From NCBI RefSeq assembly GCF_003075455.1, contig NZ_QDAE01000001.1:310001-374000 (forward strand): a stretch of DNA of 64,000 nt. The letters run 5' to 3'. Of the stretch, positions 45,919 to 56,133 are shown piece by piece; the stretch's first letter is position 1; each line of letters opens with the position of its first letter. The notes beneath the pieces are model-generated. The model saw only the letters and a list, made by a program, of their open reading frames with translations. It made no database searches and was not told where the DNA came from. Both the position numbers and the translations under genes were made by a program. This DNA is from Arthrobacter sp. Bz4. Its GTDB lineage: Bacteria; Actinomycetota; Actinomycetes; Actinomycetales; Micrococcaceae.

Positions 45919-46443
45919 CTAACTCTCTTCTCTCTCGACAGACTCTGTACTTGCTGCCGCGTCGCTTGACGCTGCAGTGCCAGTCAACCCGGAAAGGGCG
46001 GACCAGCGGGGATCCAAAATTTCGTGCTGATGATCGGGGTCATCTGCAAGGCGTGCTCCACATTCAGAACACAGACCCTCGCAGTCCTCCCGGCACACCG
46101 GCTGGAACGGCAGCGACGTTACCACTGCGTCCCGAAGCACCGGCTCAAGATCAATTGAATCCCGATCTACCCGGTGCTCTTCAACAGGTTCTTCTCCCTC
46201 GGACAACTCGACGTCGTCGTAGTAGAAAAGCTCCTGCACATCGATGCTGCTGCTGTACCTGATGGGATCCAGGCACCGGCCGCATTCGCCCACGATCTCG
46301 ACGTCTGCGGTACCAGATACCAAAATGCCTTCATGTACTGCCTCAAGTCTCAGATCCAGTTCCACGGGGGAACCTTCCTGAACACCGATGAGAACCACAC
46401 CGAAATCCTTTGGTGCGGGTACATGTTCTTCGATTGTTCGCAT
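45919..46443 (-). CDS. DUF177 (YceD) family protein; N-terminus may be frameshifted
   Basis: YceD proteins are linked with large-subunit rRNA production and almost always precede rpmF. This one has [30 protein letters not shown] and a later [13 protein letters not shown], giving four likely metal-binding cysteines. The ATG at 46443 starts in the middle of the family N-terminus: the expected LIFNVKDLGRS precedes it in another frame, and inserting one G/C near 46447-46452 joins the two. In the joined frame the first plausible start is ATT at 46508 with AGGAG 5 bp upstream. The rest of the gap to 46755 shows no gene. Confidence 0.85.
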   Translation of the reverse strand: MRTIEEHVPAPKDFGVVLIGVQEGSPVELDLRLEAVHEGILVSGTADVEIVGECGRCLDPIRYSSSIDVQELFYYDDVELSEGEEPVEEHRVDRDSIDLEPVLRDAVVTSLPFQPVCREDCEGLCSECGARLADDPDHQHEILDPRWSALSGLTGTAASSDAAASTESVEREES

Positions 46444-46755
46444 GCTGCCCGGCTGCGCCCGAGGTCCTTGACGTTGAAAATCAAAGGCGAACTGAGATCG
46501 CTTTTAATGGGAACTCCTGTAGAACATATGACCGACGTATCATCTTAGCCTGATAAGCCCGCCCGGCTCAAACCAGAACCTGCGGACCCGGTATGCGGCT
46601 ATTGCCGACGACGACGGCGAGTGCCGCTCATGCCCCACCTCACCACGGATTGGGGGCAGAGCCAAACGCGCCACGCGGGTAGGTCCCAGGCCATCCGGCG
46701 CTCCGGTGGGGTCTGGTCCCCCATCTCCCCCACCCCAGCACGTAGGCTGTGTCCA

Positions 46756-47349
46756 GTGAAGATTCCCCCAGCCACCAGTGCCGTGTGGCTGTGGCTGCGG
46801 CGATCGATGGCTGTCCTGGTGACCCTCGCCGGCGTCTGGCTGCTCGCCTGCTACTCACTCTTCATCAACCCTCCGGTCTTCGACGCTGCCCACGTGGCAA
46901 ACGTTGAGGCAGACGCTGTGGTGGTGTTGGGTGGCGCCAGTTCGGAGCGGCTCCCCGTGGGGCAGGAGCTTGTCGCAGCCGGTCACTCATCCATCCTGGT
47001 GATGTCCACTACTAGCACCCCGGGAAACGTCGACGCCGACAAGTTGTGCCGGCGCCCAGCCCACGAGTCGCGGGTGTGCTTTGAGCCCGACCCCCAGACC
47101 ACCCGGGGGGAGGCTCGCGCCCTGGCCCGGCTAGCCGCCGATCGGGGCTGGGACACGCTGATCGTGGTGACGTCGGACTATCACTCCCTTCGGGCCTTCA
47201 CCAACCTCAGCCAGTGCTCCACTGCGGACCTGGTCATGGTGCCCTCCGAGCCGGACCATGGCTTCCTCGAATGGCTGCCCCGCTTCGTCGAGGAGAGCGC
47301 CGCCCTCACCGCGAGCTATGTGCGGCCGGTGTGCGCTAACCGCATCTGA
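46756..47349 (+). CDS. YdcF-like (DUF218) membrane protein
   Basis: The 197-residue protein has a membrane helix (about 17-38) and a DUF218 domain: EADAVVVLGGASSERLPVG, TRGEARALARLAADRGW and LIVVTSDYHSLRA. DUF218 proteins such as ElyC/SanA affect envelope assembly; the reaction is unknown. I chose GTG at 46756 because the helix follows directly; the frame is open to 46621 but that stretch looks non-coding. The ribosome site is weak. Confidence 0.75.
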   Translation: MKIPPATSAVWLWLRRSMAVLVTLAGVWLLACYSLFINPPVFDAAHVANVEADAVVVLGGASSERLPVGQELVAAGHSSILVMSTTSTPGNVDADKLCRRPAHESRVCFEPDPQTTRGEARALARLAADRGWDTLIVVTSDYHSLRAFTNLSQCSTADLVMVPSEPDHGFLEWLPRFVEESAALTASYVRPVCANRI

Positions 47350-47458
47350 CAGCCTCCCGTGCCATGGTGCGTTCACCGCATTGGTCAGTATGCTTAGCGC
47401 TATCAGGGCCCGCCGATGGAGTGCGGCCTCACCTACTGCCTGAGGGGTAGCGCCACCG

Positions 47459-47803
47459 ATGAGCGATTCCGAAAAGTCACTGGATTCAATCTGGTCCGAC
47501 TGGAAACAGGCTGTCACCATGAATGCTTCCACCCTGGAGCGGTGGCTCGAAACCGATGAGTCCAAAGCGGTCGGTCAGAAGGGTGACGGCGGGGAATCCG
47601 TGGGTCATGCATCCGGTCGGCGGATTGTGAAGATGCTGCGGACCAATAAAGCGGATCTGAGCGAATCTGATGTCGAACACATGCACAAAGTCGTGGGCTA
47701 CATCCACCGGCATCTGGCGCAGAAGCCCTCAGCTGACCTGGAAAACTCCCGGTGGCGGTACTCGCTGATGAACTGGGGGCGTGACCCACTCGAGCAGGAC
47801 TAG
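47459..47803 (+). CDS. DUF3140 family protein
   Basis: This 114-residue protein has the family hallmarks VTMNASTLERWLETDES, GHASGRRIVKMLR, MHKVVGYIHRHLAQKP and WRYSLMNWGRDP. Function is unknown; it is a frequent small cytoplasmic protein in actinobacteria, and its His/Lys-rich middle suggests nucleic-acid contact only weakly. It stands alone upstream of the molybdate operon. Confidence 0.85.
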   Translation: MSDSEKSLDSIWSDWKQAVTMNASTLERWLETDESKAVGQKGDGGESVGHASGRRIVKMLRTNKADLSESDVEHMHKVVGYIHRHLAQKPSADLENSRWRYSLMNWGRDPLEQD

Positions 47804-47854
47804 GCCCCTCGAAGACTCCGACATTGCCGCATCTGCTGCGATAGAGTGTGTTTT

Positions 47855-48259
47855 ATGTCGCAGATACGCATTAAAGATGCCGCTCACTATGTTGGGGTCA
47901 GCAGCGATACAGTGCGCCGCTGGGTGGAGGATGGCACCCTGACCGGTGAAAAGTCGGAGACTGGCGTTACCACAGTCGATGGGTTGGAACTTGCGCACCT
48001 GGCCCGTGAGCGGGCGGTCCTCCCAGACGATCCTTCGGGGATGGACAGTTCCGCCCGCAACCGATTTGTGGGACTGGTAACCCGGGTGGTGACGGACAAG
48101 GTGATGGCGCAGGTGGAGCTGCAGTGCGGACCGCATCGGGTGGTGTCGCTGATGAGCGCCGAAGCCGTGCGTGATCTGGCGTTGGAGCCCGGCTCGGTGG
48201 CTGTTGCCGTAGTGAAGTCGACAACCGTGATTGTCGAAACCCCCGGCCGGAAAGCCTGA
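47855..48259 (+). CDS. HTH-TOBE molybdate-responsive protein
   Basis: The 134-residue protein joins an excisionase/MerR-like helix-turn-helix (about 1-45, IRIKDAAHYVGVSSDTVRRWV) to a TOBE/Mop domain (about 65-130, RNRFVGLVTRVVTDKVMAQVEL and SVAVAVVKSTTVIVE). TOBE/Mop domains bind molybdate or tungstate. Its stop is separated from modA by one base, so it probably senses the transported anion and regulates or buffers it. This differs from E. coli ModE in having a MerR-like rather than winged LysR-like DNA-binding part. The ATG at 47855 is preferred over a GTG at 47846. Confidence 0.85.
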   Translation: MSQIRIKDAAHYVGVSSDTVRRWVEDGTLTGEKSETGVTTVDGLELAHLARERAVLPDDPSGMDSSARNRFVGLVTRVVTDKVMAQVELQCGPHRVVSLMSAEAVRDLALEPGSVAVAVVKSTTVIVETPGRKA

Positions 48260-48260
48260 C

Positions 48261-49040
48261 GTGCAGACCAAACCTGAGTTGCGAACCGGAGGACGACGTC
48301 GTCTCCTGGCTGCGTCGTCGGTGGCAGTTCTTGCGCTGACGGCCTGCGGCGCCCCCGGCGATTCAGCGGAAAAAACGTTGACCGTCTTTGCTGCGGCATC
48401 CCTGCAATCGTCGTTCACCACCCTCGCCGAAGACTTTGAAGCGGCGAATCCGGGGATGGAGGTGATCCTGAGTTTCGCCGGTTCCTCGGATTTGGCCACT
48501 CAGCTCTCCGCCGGCGCCCCAGCCGACGTGTTTGCCGCAGCGGACACCGCCACCATGGACCGTCTGGTCCAGCAGGGCCTGATCGACGAAGCTCCGGTGG
48601 ATTTCGCGTCCAATACCCTCATGATCGCTGTTCCACCGGGCAATCCGGCAGACGTGGCGGATTTTGGCGATCTGGCGGATCCGACCACGAAGGTTGTCCT
48701 CTGCGCCCCGCAGGTGCCCTGTGGGGCAGCGGCTGCCCAGGCGCAGCAAGCGGCAGGCATCACGGTGAATGCGGTCAGCGAGGAATCCTCGGTCACCGAT
48801 GTGCTGGGCAAGGTGCGCTCCGGCCAGGCCGACGCCGGGCTGGTCTACGTCACCGATGTGCTGGCAGCCGGAGACGCGGTGGAGGGCATCGACTTCGACG
48901 AATCCGACCAGGCGGTCACCACCTATCCGCTGGCGGCCATGACGGCTGGCAACGTCGACGCCGCCCGCGGCTTCCTCGACCTGGTGACCGGGCCCGCCGG
49001 CCGGCAGTTGCTCGCTGACGCCGGTTTCGGTGCACCATGA
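48261..49040 (+). CDS. modA: Molybdate ABC transporter substrate-binding lipoprotein
   Basis: ModA captures molybdate or tungstate outside the membrane. A basic N-terminus and hydrophobic stretch end in the lipobox LTAC, with lipid attachment at Cys29. The mature protein begins with [21 protein letters not shown], has [24 protein letters not shown], and ends with a normal periplasmic-binding fold at 259 residues. GTG start at 48261. Its last 4 bp overlap modB. Confidence 0.94.
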   Translation: MQTKPELRTGGRRRLLAASSVAVLALTACGAPGDSAEKTLTVFAAASLQSSFTTLAEDFEAANPGMEVILSFAGSSDLATQLSAGAPADVFAAADTATMDRLVQQGLIDEAPVDFASNTLMIAVPPGNPADVADFGDLADPTTKVVLCAPQVPCGAAAAQAQQAAGITVNAVSEESSVTDVLGKVRSGQADAGLVYVTDVLAAGDAVEGIDFDESDQAVTTYPLAAMTAGNVDAARGFLDLVTGPAGRQLLADAGFGAP

Positions 49041-49939
49041 GCAGCCCGAGAGCCAGCACCCCGGACCCCACCCCAAATCCCACCCCGGCCCCCACCCGGG
49101 CGCCCACCCGGGGCCGATCCTCCCGGCGCCCGCCTTCCCGGCGTCGGTCGATCCAGCACGGCATTCCGCGGTGGGTGTTTCTGGTTGCCGGTGTCGGTGC
49201 ACTGTTTGTCATGTTGCCGCTGGCGGCGATGATTTCGCAGGTGAACTGGGCCGAGTTTTTCTCCCTCATCACGTCTGAATCCTCGGTGGCAGCGCTGGGC
49301 CTGAGCCTGCGCACCTCAGCAATCAGCACCGTGTTGTGCGTAATCTTTGGGGTGCCGATGGCTCTGGTGTTGGCCCGCACCGACTTTCCCGGCCAAAAGC
49401 TGCTGCGTGCCCTGGTGCTGTTGCCGCTGGTGCTGCCTCCGGTGGTTGGCGGCATCGCCTTGCTCTACACCTTTGGCCGCCAGGGTCTGCTGGGGAACAA
49501 TCTCCAGGTCCTGGGGATCGACATTGCGTTCTCAACCACCGCCGTCGTGATTGCCCAGACGTTTGTGGCGTTGCCGTTCCTGGTGCTCAGCCTCGAGGGT
49601 GCGATCAGGTCGGCGGGCAACCGGTACGAAGCGGTGGCAGCAACCCTTGGGGCACGCCCGGGAACGGTGTTGCGGCGAATCACTCTGCCACTGGTGCTGC
49701 CAGGGCTGATCTCGGGGATGGTGCTGTCCTTCGCCCGTGCGCTGGGCGAGTTCGGCGCCACACTGACCTTTGCCGGCAGTCTGGAGGGCGTGACCCGCAC
49801 CCTGCCGCTCGAGATCTACCTGCAGCGGGAAACTGACCCTGATGCCGCCGTCGCGCTGTCACTGGTACTGGTGGTGGTGGCAGTGCTGGTGGTCGGGCTG
49901 GCACACCGGAGCCGCCCCCAGAGCGGCGGCGCGCTGTGA
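49037..49939 (+). CDS. modB: Molybdate ABC transporter permease
   Basis: ModB forms the membrane channel. Five or six hydrophobic helices follow a Thr/Pro/Arg-rich cytoplasmic extension of about 40 residues that is unusual for the family. The EAA loop that docks ModC is present as [27 protein letters not shown]. The stop overlaps modC by 4 bp. Confidence 0.94.
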   Translation: MSSPRASTPDPTPNPTPAPTRAPTRGRSSRRPPSRRRSIQHGIPRWVFLVAGVGALFVMLPLAAMISQVNWAEFFSLITSESSVAALGLSLRTSAISTVLCVIFGVPMALVLARTDFPGQKLLRALVLLPLVLPPVVGGIALLYTFGRQGLLGNNLQVLGIDIAFSTTAVVIAQTFVALPFLVLSLEGAIRSAGNRYEAVAATLGARPGTVLRRITLPLVLPGLISGMVLSFARALGEFGATLTFAGSLEGVTRTLPLEIYLQRETDPDAAVALSLVLVVVAVLVVGLAHRSRPQSGGAL

Positions 49940-50973
49940 GCCTCACCGCAGATGTGCAGGTGGCCGCCCGCAGCCTGGCGGTGCAGCTGACCGTGGAGGA
50001 GGGCGAAACGGTTGCCGTCCTCGGTCCCAACGGCGCCGGCAAGTCGACACTGCTCGCGGTGCTAGCCGGTCTCCTGCGTCCCGACGGCGGCAGCGCCACC
50101 CTGGACGACACCACCCTGTTTGCAGAAGGAGTCTGGCTGCCACCGTATGCCAGGGGTGTCTCACTCTTGGCGCAGGAGCCGCTGCTGTTTCCGCATCTCA
50201 GCGTGCTGGACAATGTGGCCTTCGGGCCGCGTAGCCGGGGCGAAGGCAGGGCTACCGCCAGGGCCGAAGCGCTCCGGTGGCTTCGGGAGGTGGAGGCGGA
50301 GGAGTTTGCTGACCGTCGGCCGTCGGAGCTGTCCGGCGGACAGGCGCAACGGGTGGCGGTGGCCCGGGCCCTTGCCACCCACCCGCGGCTGCTGTTGCTC
50401 GACGAGCCGATGGCGGCTCTGGATATCGCCGTGACCCCTGCGATGCGACGGACCCTGAAACGGGTGCTGGCGGGACGCAGCGCGATCATCGTCACCCACA
50501 GCGTGCTGGACGCCCTGATGCTCGCGGACCGCACGGTCATCATCCAGGCAGGACGGGTCGTGGAGGCGGGACCCACCCGTGACGTTCTCGAACGACCGCG
50601 CAGTGCTTTCGGCGCGAGCCTCGCCGGGTTGAACCTGGTGACCGGCACCAGCACGACCGGCGGCCTGGTCGCCGGGGATGGGCTCCGGCTATCGGCGATC
50701 GCCGAAGAGCCGCTGACTGTGGGTCAGGAGGCGGCGGCTGTCTTCAGCCCCCGCGCGGTCTCGGTGTTTGTTATGGAACCGTCCGGTAGTCCGCGGAATG
50801 TGCTGCCGGTAGTGATCAACGATCTGGAACAGCGCCGCGGTGTGGTCAGTGTCCGCGCCGGTCACCTCAGCGCCGAGATCACCGCCGCAGCCGCGGCGGA
50901 CCTTGACCTGGTCCCCGGGATGAAGGTGTTCTTCGTGGTCAAGTCCACCGAAGTGAGCCTTTATCCACATTAA
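49936..50973 (+). CDS. modC: Molybdate ABC transporter ATP-binding protein
   Basis: ModC powers molybdate import. Walker A is [11 protein letters not shown], the ABC signature is [15 protein letters not shown] and Walker B is [12 protein letters not shown], followed by the switch His in [13 protein letters not shown]-terminal TOBE-type domain (about 280-345) probably binds molybdate for feedback inhibition. The 345-residue length is normal. GTG start coupled to modB. A hairpin terminator ends the operon. Confidence 0.95.
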   Translation: MSLTADVQVAARSLAVQLTVEEGETVAVLGPNGAGKSTLLAVLAGLLRPDGGSATLDDTTLFAEGVWLPPYARGVSLLAQEPLLFPHLSVLDNVAFGPRSRGEGRATARAEALRWLREVEAEEFADRRPSELSGGQAQRVAVARALATHPRLLLLDEPMAALDIAVTPAMRRTLKRVLAGRSAIIVTHSVLDALMLADRTVIIQAGRVVEAGPTRDVLERPRSAFGASLAGLNLVTGTSTTGGLVAGDGLRLSAIAEEPLTVGQEAAAVFSPRAVSVFVMEPSGSPRNVLPVVINDLEQRRGVVSVRAGHLSAEITAAAAADLDLVPGMKVFFVVKSTEVSLYPH

Positions 50974-50976
50974 TTC

Positions 50977-51012
50977 GGAAGGGACCCGCAGCCTGAGCTA
51001 CGGGTCCCTTCC
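50977..51012. terminator. Terminator between modC and the peroxidase gene
   Basis: GGAAGGGACCCG (50977-50988) and CGGGTCCCTTCC (51001-51012) are perfectly complementary over 12 bp with a 12-base loop. The flanking genes converge on it. Confidence 0.8.
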
Positions 51013-51039
51013 TGTTCAGTTGTATTCCAGTTCACCGGG

Positions 51040-54000
51040 TTACGGTGCTGGGGCCACCTCCGCTTCTGTGGCTTCCGACGTGACCTGAACCGGTGTGCCA
51101 TCGGCGTCGGTGAAGGTCGCAACAACCTGTAGCTGGAATCCTTCTTCCGCCTCCGTGATGACGAACTCTCCCGTGGTGTTGTTCTGAGTCGTGGCGGCGT
51201 TTGTATCTCCGCCCTCACCGACAGCGACTGCCTGCAGTTCGAAGGCGACACCTTCCGCCGCAGGATCGATATCAGCCGTCACGGTTACCGTGTCGCCAAC
51301 AGCTGCGACAACCTCATCCAGTGTCACGGTATCCGCGGGCAATGCGACTGGAGCTGCAACGCCATTAGAAACATCGACCGATTCATCGCTGAACTGAAGA
51401 ACATCGATGTTTTTCAGAACATCTGAACGGATGCCCGGTTCCAAGATGTTGGTGACACGAATGGCACCGTCTGGCAGTTCCTCAATAGTGAACTCGGCCC
51501 GCGTTTCCGCGTAGACAACGGTGTTCGACACCTCAGCCTGGTCCGAATCGGCATCCATGATCCTCCGTTCAATGTACAGGTCTCCCGGGTTGATTTCCCC
51601 GGTAAAGATCCGTACCTGGAAGGCGGTAATCGACTTTTGTCGTTCAACGACAGGCTCCGTTTCGCCGCCTGGCCGCCAGACTACGTTAACATCAAGCCAC
51701 GCGTCGCCATCGACGAAGTTCCGTCCGAGGCGAGGCTCAATGAGGTCGTTGCCCGGGCCGCCGAGGATGACGTTGTTATTGAAATCATCCTCAGTGGTTG
51801 GCTCGCCCACCAGGAACGGCAGGGAGTACTCCGGCCGTTCCCCGCCACCAAGCAGATCACGCAACCCTTGGATCCGGTCCAGGTGTTCCTGTGTCAACCG
51901 GTGTCCGTACCCAAGGGTTCCAATCGATGGTTCCGTGATGTCATCCTCGGTTGCTGCGCCTCGGAGAACATCGTTGCTGTTCCAACCGGAGAGTGCTTCA
52001 ACGTTAAGGAATCTGTCGCGGATTGCGGTCAGGGTATCGGGCAGGATCTGCAGGATCGACAGGTCCGCGTTGACCGGGTAGGGGTTGTCTTTATAAGTCA
52101 CCCAGTCAAAGCCGAGCATTCCACCAAACCGTTCCGTGCCGGCGCCGGCTACCATAACGTCATCGCCGCCTTCAGCATCGTGATCGTTGTTGCCTGCTCC
52201 CCCGATGAGTACGTCGTGTCCGCCGTGCCATAGGTTGGGATCATTCATCATGGTGTTGCTGTTGTCGCCGGACATCAGGTCGTGACCAGCTCCCCCTTCA
52301 ATCCAATCATCGTCTTCGTTGCCGGTGATGACATCTGGTCCAGTTGAACCACGGATGAAGTCACTACCAATTCCGCCGAAGATCGTTGAGTTGTCCTGGC
52401 CGCCGTAAATGACGTCCTTTCCTGAACCTCCGAACAAGAGGTCGATACCGGGACCGCCGTTGATGGCATCGTTACCCGCTTCGCCCTGGATCCTGTCGTC
52501 GCCGTTCAGATCCGTGAGGATGTCGTCGCCGTCGCCGCCCATGATCGTGTCATTGCCGTCGTCGCCCTCAATCCGGTCATTGCCCGCGGCACCCCAGATG
52601 GAGTCGTCGCCGATACCTGCCCGGATGTTGTCGTTACCGTCGGTACCATGGATGGAGACGTGCTCTCCACCAGTGAACCGCGCTTGACCGTTGATAAAGG
52701 TCATGCCGGCGTTTGCTGCAGCGCTCGGATTGGACAGATCGAACGCGATCTGTGGTGCCGCGAACAGATCGTGCTGCAGGTTGTATGTTTCGGTGTTCCG
52801 TTCAACAATCTGCGATAGAGAATTCGCCTCCAGCGCGTGGAAGAGGGAGTTGCCCAGGTTGCGGTTCAGATAGTAGAAACGGTCGCCGTTCTGCAGGCTT
52901 TCCAGTTGGGTCTCGAAAACGAAGTTGAACGTCGAGCCGAGCATGCCGCCGAATACGAACGGCTTTTCTGCCAGACCGCCCATCCAGAAGTCGATATTGT
53001 TGACTCCAGTATCGGCAGCTGGTGCGTTCATGAACGCGGTGTCGGCAATCAGAACCGTGGCAGCTGAACGCTGGTCTGCCATAGTCGTTGCGGACGCAAG
53101 CGTTGGGTGAGTTCCGTAGGCCGCTACAAAGTTAAGGATGGACTCCGGGTTCTTCATACCGAGCCGGAAATCCTCCCAGCTTGTATAGGGAGCCAGCTGC
53201 GGCATCAGTGTCTCGTCATAGAACGTTTGGCGTGCCACCTGCAGCCCAGGCACACCAGTTTCCCTCGCACGCAAGATGTTGATCGATGCTAGGTCCAATG
53301 GGAGTCCAAGTAGCTGGTTACGCAACGTATCTGCCACGAACTCGTCGATGCCAGCGGCGGTTTGGTTGGCCATGCCTTTGATCACAGAACCAGCCGCAGC
53401 CTTGGAAGTCAAAGCTTCGCCGTTAGGCCCGAGCTTGTATCCCACCGGATCAAGGAACGCATCCAGCAACGGTTGCTTCTCCACCACACCGCCAAAGTCG
53501 CGATCCACGGTGTCGGTGAGCATCGAGTGTCCGAAGCGGTATACGACGTTAGCGAACTCCGAGGAAATCGCTGGATTCACGTCCGGCATGTAGGAATTCT
53601 CGTTAAGAACCGTTGCATCGATCGACGGTTGTATCCTGCGTCCGAACTCTTCAAAAACGAGGTGTTGATACTGCATCTCCGTGAGGAACCGAGCAGCCTG
53701 GAACAGACGTTCCCCATAATCCCAGAATCCATCCACCTGATACTTGGCCAATAGTGCCTCCTGGCCCGGTTCCTGCAAGAAGGATTTTACCTGCTCCATA
53801 ACCCGGTTGTGCTCGGAATGGAACACCTGGTGAATAGCCGTCAGCGCGATGTTTTCGTTGCCACGTCCGTCACCTGTGACAAAGTGTGCATCAAGTGCAG
53901 CGTTATCGTAGCCGGCTAGCTCGTTGGGCACAGCGCCATGGGCGATATCGTCAAGGAAGGCGTTATTGGCACGTAGCGCGCCCGCTGTGGAGATTGGCGC

Positions 54001-56133
54001 CTCAGGGTTGCCCTCGATGAACCCATCCTCGAATGCAACTTGAGGATAGCCATTCGCGCCGGGAACAAAACGCCCGTACGGATCCGTCTTAAGGAGGGGA
54101 ACATCGAGGACGTCCATATCCCTTAGATTTATGCCAAGCAGTTCGCGAGCCTGAGTCTTAGTGTCTGCCCAGGTGGCCAGGCTGTCCGGGTCCGCGCCGT
54201 TGAGGAGGCGTCCCGTCGGCACTGGTCCACTTGCTGTGGATTGGTACTCCCGCAAGAAAACCTGGTGTGAAGGGTGAGACGTGTAGGTCTGGTTCTGGTC
54301 GACGAAGGGGGTTGTACGGTTGGTGTGGTTTCGCTCTGTCCCGTCCGCACCCGTATCGATGGTTGCGCGATTCAGCATGAAGAAGTTGGTGCGCGAACCT
54401 TCCACATACAGGGGGTCATCCGGCCGGAGCGGAACCACTACGGTCCCGTTGCCGCCCTTGGAGATCAGGTCGAGTCCGTGGTCAAAGAATTGACCGAAGA
54501 TGGTGAACAGTGATGTTGCAGATGCTGACAAGCCCTCGTCAGTTGCAATGTCCGGGATGAAAATCTGGGTACCGGGCAACAGCTCGGTCACTGCGCCTTC
54601 CGTCTCCGCCGGAACAGCCACTGGGCCTCCGAGGATTGTGACGGTCTGTGGTGCAAGTCGCTGCAGTTCTGCAGCGACTGTTGGCGGCATGGCTCCCGTG
54701 TCAGGGACCAGCAGCAGAGGACCCCCACGCAAGCCAGCAAGGTAGGAGCCGGCGAGCGCATCCGGGAAGTCCGTGCCGCGGGCGATGAACGCGTGGGTAA
54801 CCCCGGGAGCGTAATTTGCCTGTGAAAGAGCCACCGCCGTCTCGTAACGATCGACACCATCGATCCGCGTTACGGCGCCCGTAGTGTAGTCCGCCAGTTG
54901 GGTGACAACAGCCTCGCTGACGCGCTGTGTGGTTCCAACAACCACAATCTCCTGAGGAGCTAGGCGCTGCAGTTCAGTAATGGTTGCTGCCGGAATCGAG
55001 GTCCCGAGCGTGAGCAGCACCGGGTGGCCATCGCGGGCCGCCGGAGCGGCCGCAACGAGAGCGTCGGGAAAGTCCTGGCCGGTGGCGATGTAGACCTTGC
55101 CAATGTTCGTGGCAAAGGTGTCGGCGCTGATCGCCGCCGCGGTTCCATAGCGGGTGTCTCCCGCTAGGCGAGTGACTGTGCCGGTAGTGTAGCTCTGCAA
55201 GGCGGTAGCCACACCCTCGCTTACGGCAACGGGCCCGCCCAGTACGACAATGCGCTGGGGAGTTAGCCGTTCGAGTTCCGCAATAGTTTCAGCGGGGATC
55301 GCGCTGGGGCTAGTCAACAGGATAGGACCGTTGTTGGCTTTCGCCGCGGGTCCACCCGTTAGGGCATCAGGATATAGGTCGCCGCGAGCAATATAGGCCA
55401 CTGGAACATCAGGCCCAAACGTGTCCGCGCTGACAGCGGCGGCCGTGCCAAACCTGTTTGCTCCTTGCAGACGGTTGGCTACCGTCACCGGTACAACCTC
55501 GGAGCCTTCAACCCTTGCAGCCACAGCAACTGCTGCTGGGTTGCTGGTGGTTTGGTCCACGATGAGGTTGCTGACATTCCTTGGAGAAGAGTCGTAAACA
55601 AATCCGTCGGTCTGCTCATAGCTGGTAGCCGGGCCGGGAGCGCCACCCGGTGGGGGGCCGCCCGGCGCGCCCGGCGGGGCCGATTCGGCCTCGCGGAACT
55701 CGGCCGGGAGCATACGGGGAAAGGTTTGTCCGCCCGAGCCCCAGCCGTCCTGGTTAGGCAGAAGATTGTTCCAGCGTCCATCGACGGTGCGCAGCCCAAA
55801 CGGCGAAGTGACGGCCCCCACACAGGGGTCGCCATCGGAGTCGTAGTGTGTCTGTTCGGCGACGTTGAAAGTGTTGCCGGGGTTGCAGAGAGGTGATGAG
55901 TTCTGGTCGAGCAGCACGTCCTCGGCATGTGCTTCTGAAATTGCGATCTGCTTGAGAATGAATTCGAGGTCACCGGTGGTGACATTGAAATCCTGGCCGG
56001 GAGGAGGTGCTGCTCCGGCGAGCTGTCCAGGCAAAACAAGCCCGGAGAGAACAATGGCACTGCCTGCTACGAGTGCTGTCAACTTGGTGCTGGTTTTGCG
56101 GCCCGGAGAACGATGCCGCGGTTCGATGCCCAT
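51040..56133 (-). CDS. Giant secreted heme peroxidase with cell-wall-binding and RTX calcium repeats
   Basis: The 1697-residue protein has a signal peptide (about 1-42), the first part of an animal-type heme peroxidase domain (about 48-215), three cell-wall-binding-2 repeats (about 218-525; RLQGANRFGTAAAVS, RLAGDTRYGTAAAIS, RIDGVDRYETAVALS), then the rest of the peroxidase. Distal heme His552 is in FGQFFDHGLD and proximal His869 is in YRFGHSMLTD. RTX calcium-binding nonapeptides follow (about 1155-1300, GNDRIEGDDGNDTIMGGDGDD) and then a C-terminal beta domain. It probably makes reactive halogen or oxygen species at the cell surface. The wall-binding module sits inside the peroxidase sequence. 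No LPXTG motif is seen. Confidence 0.9.
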   Translation of the reverse strand: MGIEPRHRSPGRKTSTKLTALVAGSAIVLSGLVLPGQLAGAAPPPGQDFNVTTGDLEFILKQIAISEAHAEDVLLDQNSSPLCNPGNTFNVAEQTHYDSDGDPCVGAVTSPFGLRTVDGRWNNLLPNQDGWGSGGQTFPRMLPAEFREAESAPPGAPGGPPPGGAPGPATSYEQTDGFVYDSSPRNVSNLIVDQTTSNPAAVAVAARVEGSEVVPVTVANRLQGANRFGTAAAVSADTFGPDVPVAYIARGDLYPDALTGGPAAKANNGPILLTSPSAIPAETIAELERLTPQRIVVLGGPVAVSEGVATALQSYTTGTVTRLAGDTRYGTAAAISADTFATNIGKVYIATGQDFPDALVAAAPAARDGHPVLLTLGTSIPAATITELQRLAPQEIVVVGTTQRVSEAVVTQLADYTTGAVTRIDGVDRYETAVALSQANYAPGVTHAFIARGTDFPDALAGSYLAGLRGGPLLLVPDTGAMPPTVAAELQRLAPQTVTILGGPVAVPAETEGAVTELLPGTQIFIPDIATDEGLSASATSLFTIFGQFFDHGLDLISKGGNGTVVVPLRPDDPLYVEGSRTNFFMLNRATIDTGADGTERNHTNRTTPFVDQNQTYTSHPSHQVFLREYQSTASGPVPTGRLLNGADPDSLATWADTKTQARELLGINLRDMDVLDVPLLKTDPYGRFVPGANGYPQVAFEDGFIEGNPEAPISTAGALRANNAFLDDIAHGAVPNELAGYDNAALDAHFVTGDGRGNENIALTAIHQVFHSEHNRVMEQVKSFLQEPGQEALLAKYQVDGFWDYGERLFQAARFLTEMQYQHLVFEEFGRRIQPSIDATVLNENSYMPDVNPAISSEFANVVYRFGHSMLTDTVDRDFGGVVEKQPLLDAFLDPVGYKLGPNGEALTSKAAAGSVIKGMANQTAAGIDEFVADTLRNQLLGLPLDLASINILRARETGVPGLQVARQTFYDETLMPQLAPYTSWEDFRLGMKNPESILNFVAAYGTHPTLASATTMADQRSAATVLIADTAFMNAPAADTGVNNIDFWMGGLAEKPFVFGGMLGSTFNFVFETQLESLQNGDRFYYLNRNLGNSLFHALEANSLSQIVERNTETYNLQHDLFAAPQIAFDLSNPSAAANAGMTFINGQARFTGGEHVSIHGTDGNDNIRAGIGDDSIWGAAGNDRIEGDDGNDTIMGGDGDDILTDLNGDDRIQGEAGNDAINGGPGIDLLFGGSGKDVIYGGQDNSTIFGGIGSDFIRGSTGPDVITGNEDDDWIEGGAGHDLMSGDNSNTMMNDPNLWHGGHDVLIGGAGNNDHDAEGGDDVMVAGAGTERFGGMLGFDWVTYKDNPYPVNADLSILQILPDTLTAIRDRFLNVEALSGWNSNDVLRGAATEDDITEPSIGTLGYGHRLTQEHLDRIQGLRDLLGGGERPEYSLPFLVGEPTTEDDFNNNVILGGPGNDLIEPRLGRNFVDGDAWLDVNVVWRPGGETEPVVERQKSITAFQVRIFTGEINPGDLYIERRIMDADSDQAEVSNTVVYAETRAEFTIEELPDGAIRVTNILEPGIRSDVLKNIDVLQFSDESVDVSNGVAAPVALPADTVTLDEVVAAVGDTVTVTADIDPAAEGVAFELQAVAVGEGGDTNAATTQNNTTGEFVITEAEEGFQLQVVATFTDADGTPVQVTSEATEAEVAPAP

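Noticed and set aside
52250-52680. Repeat array in the peroxidase gene as a DNA-level element
   Set aside because: The repeats are RTX calcium-binding nonapeptides at the protein level with variable codons.
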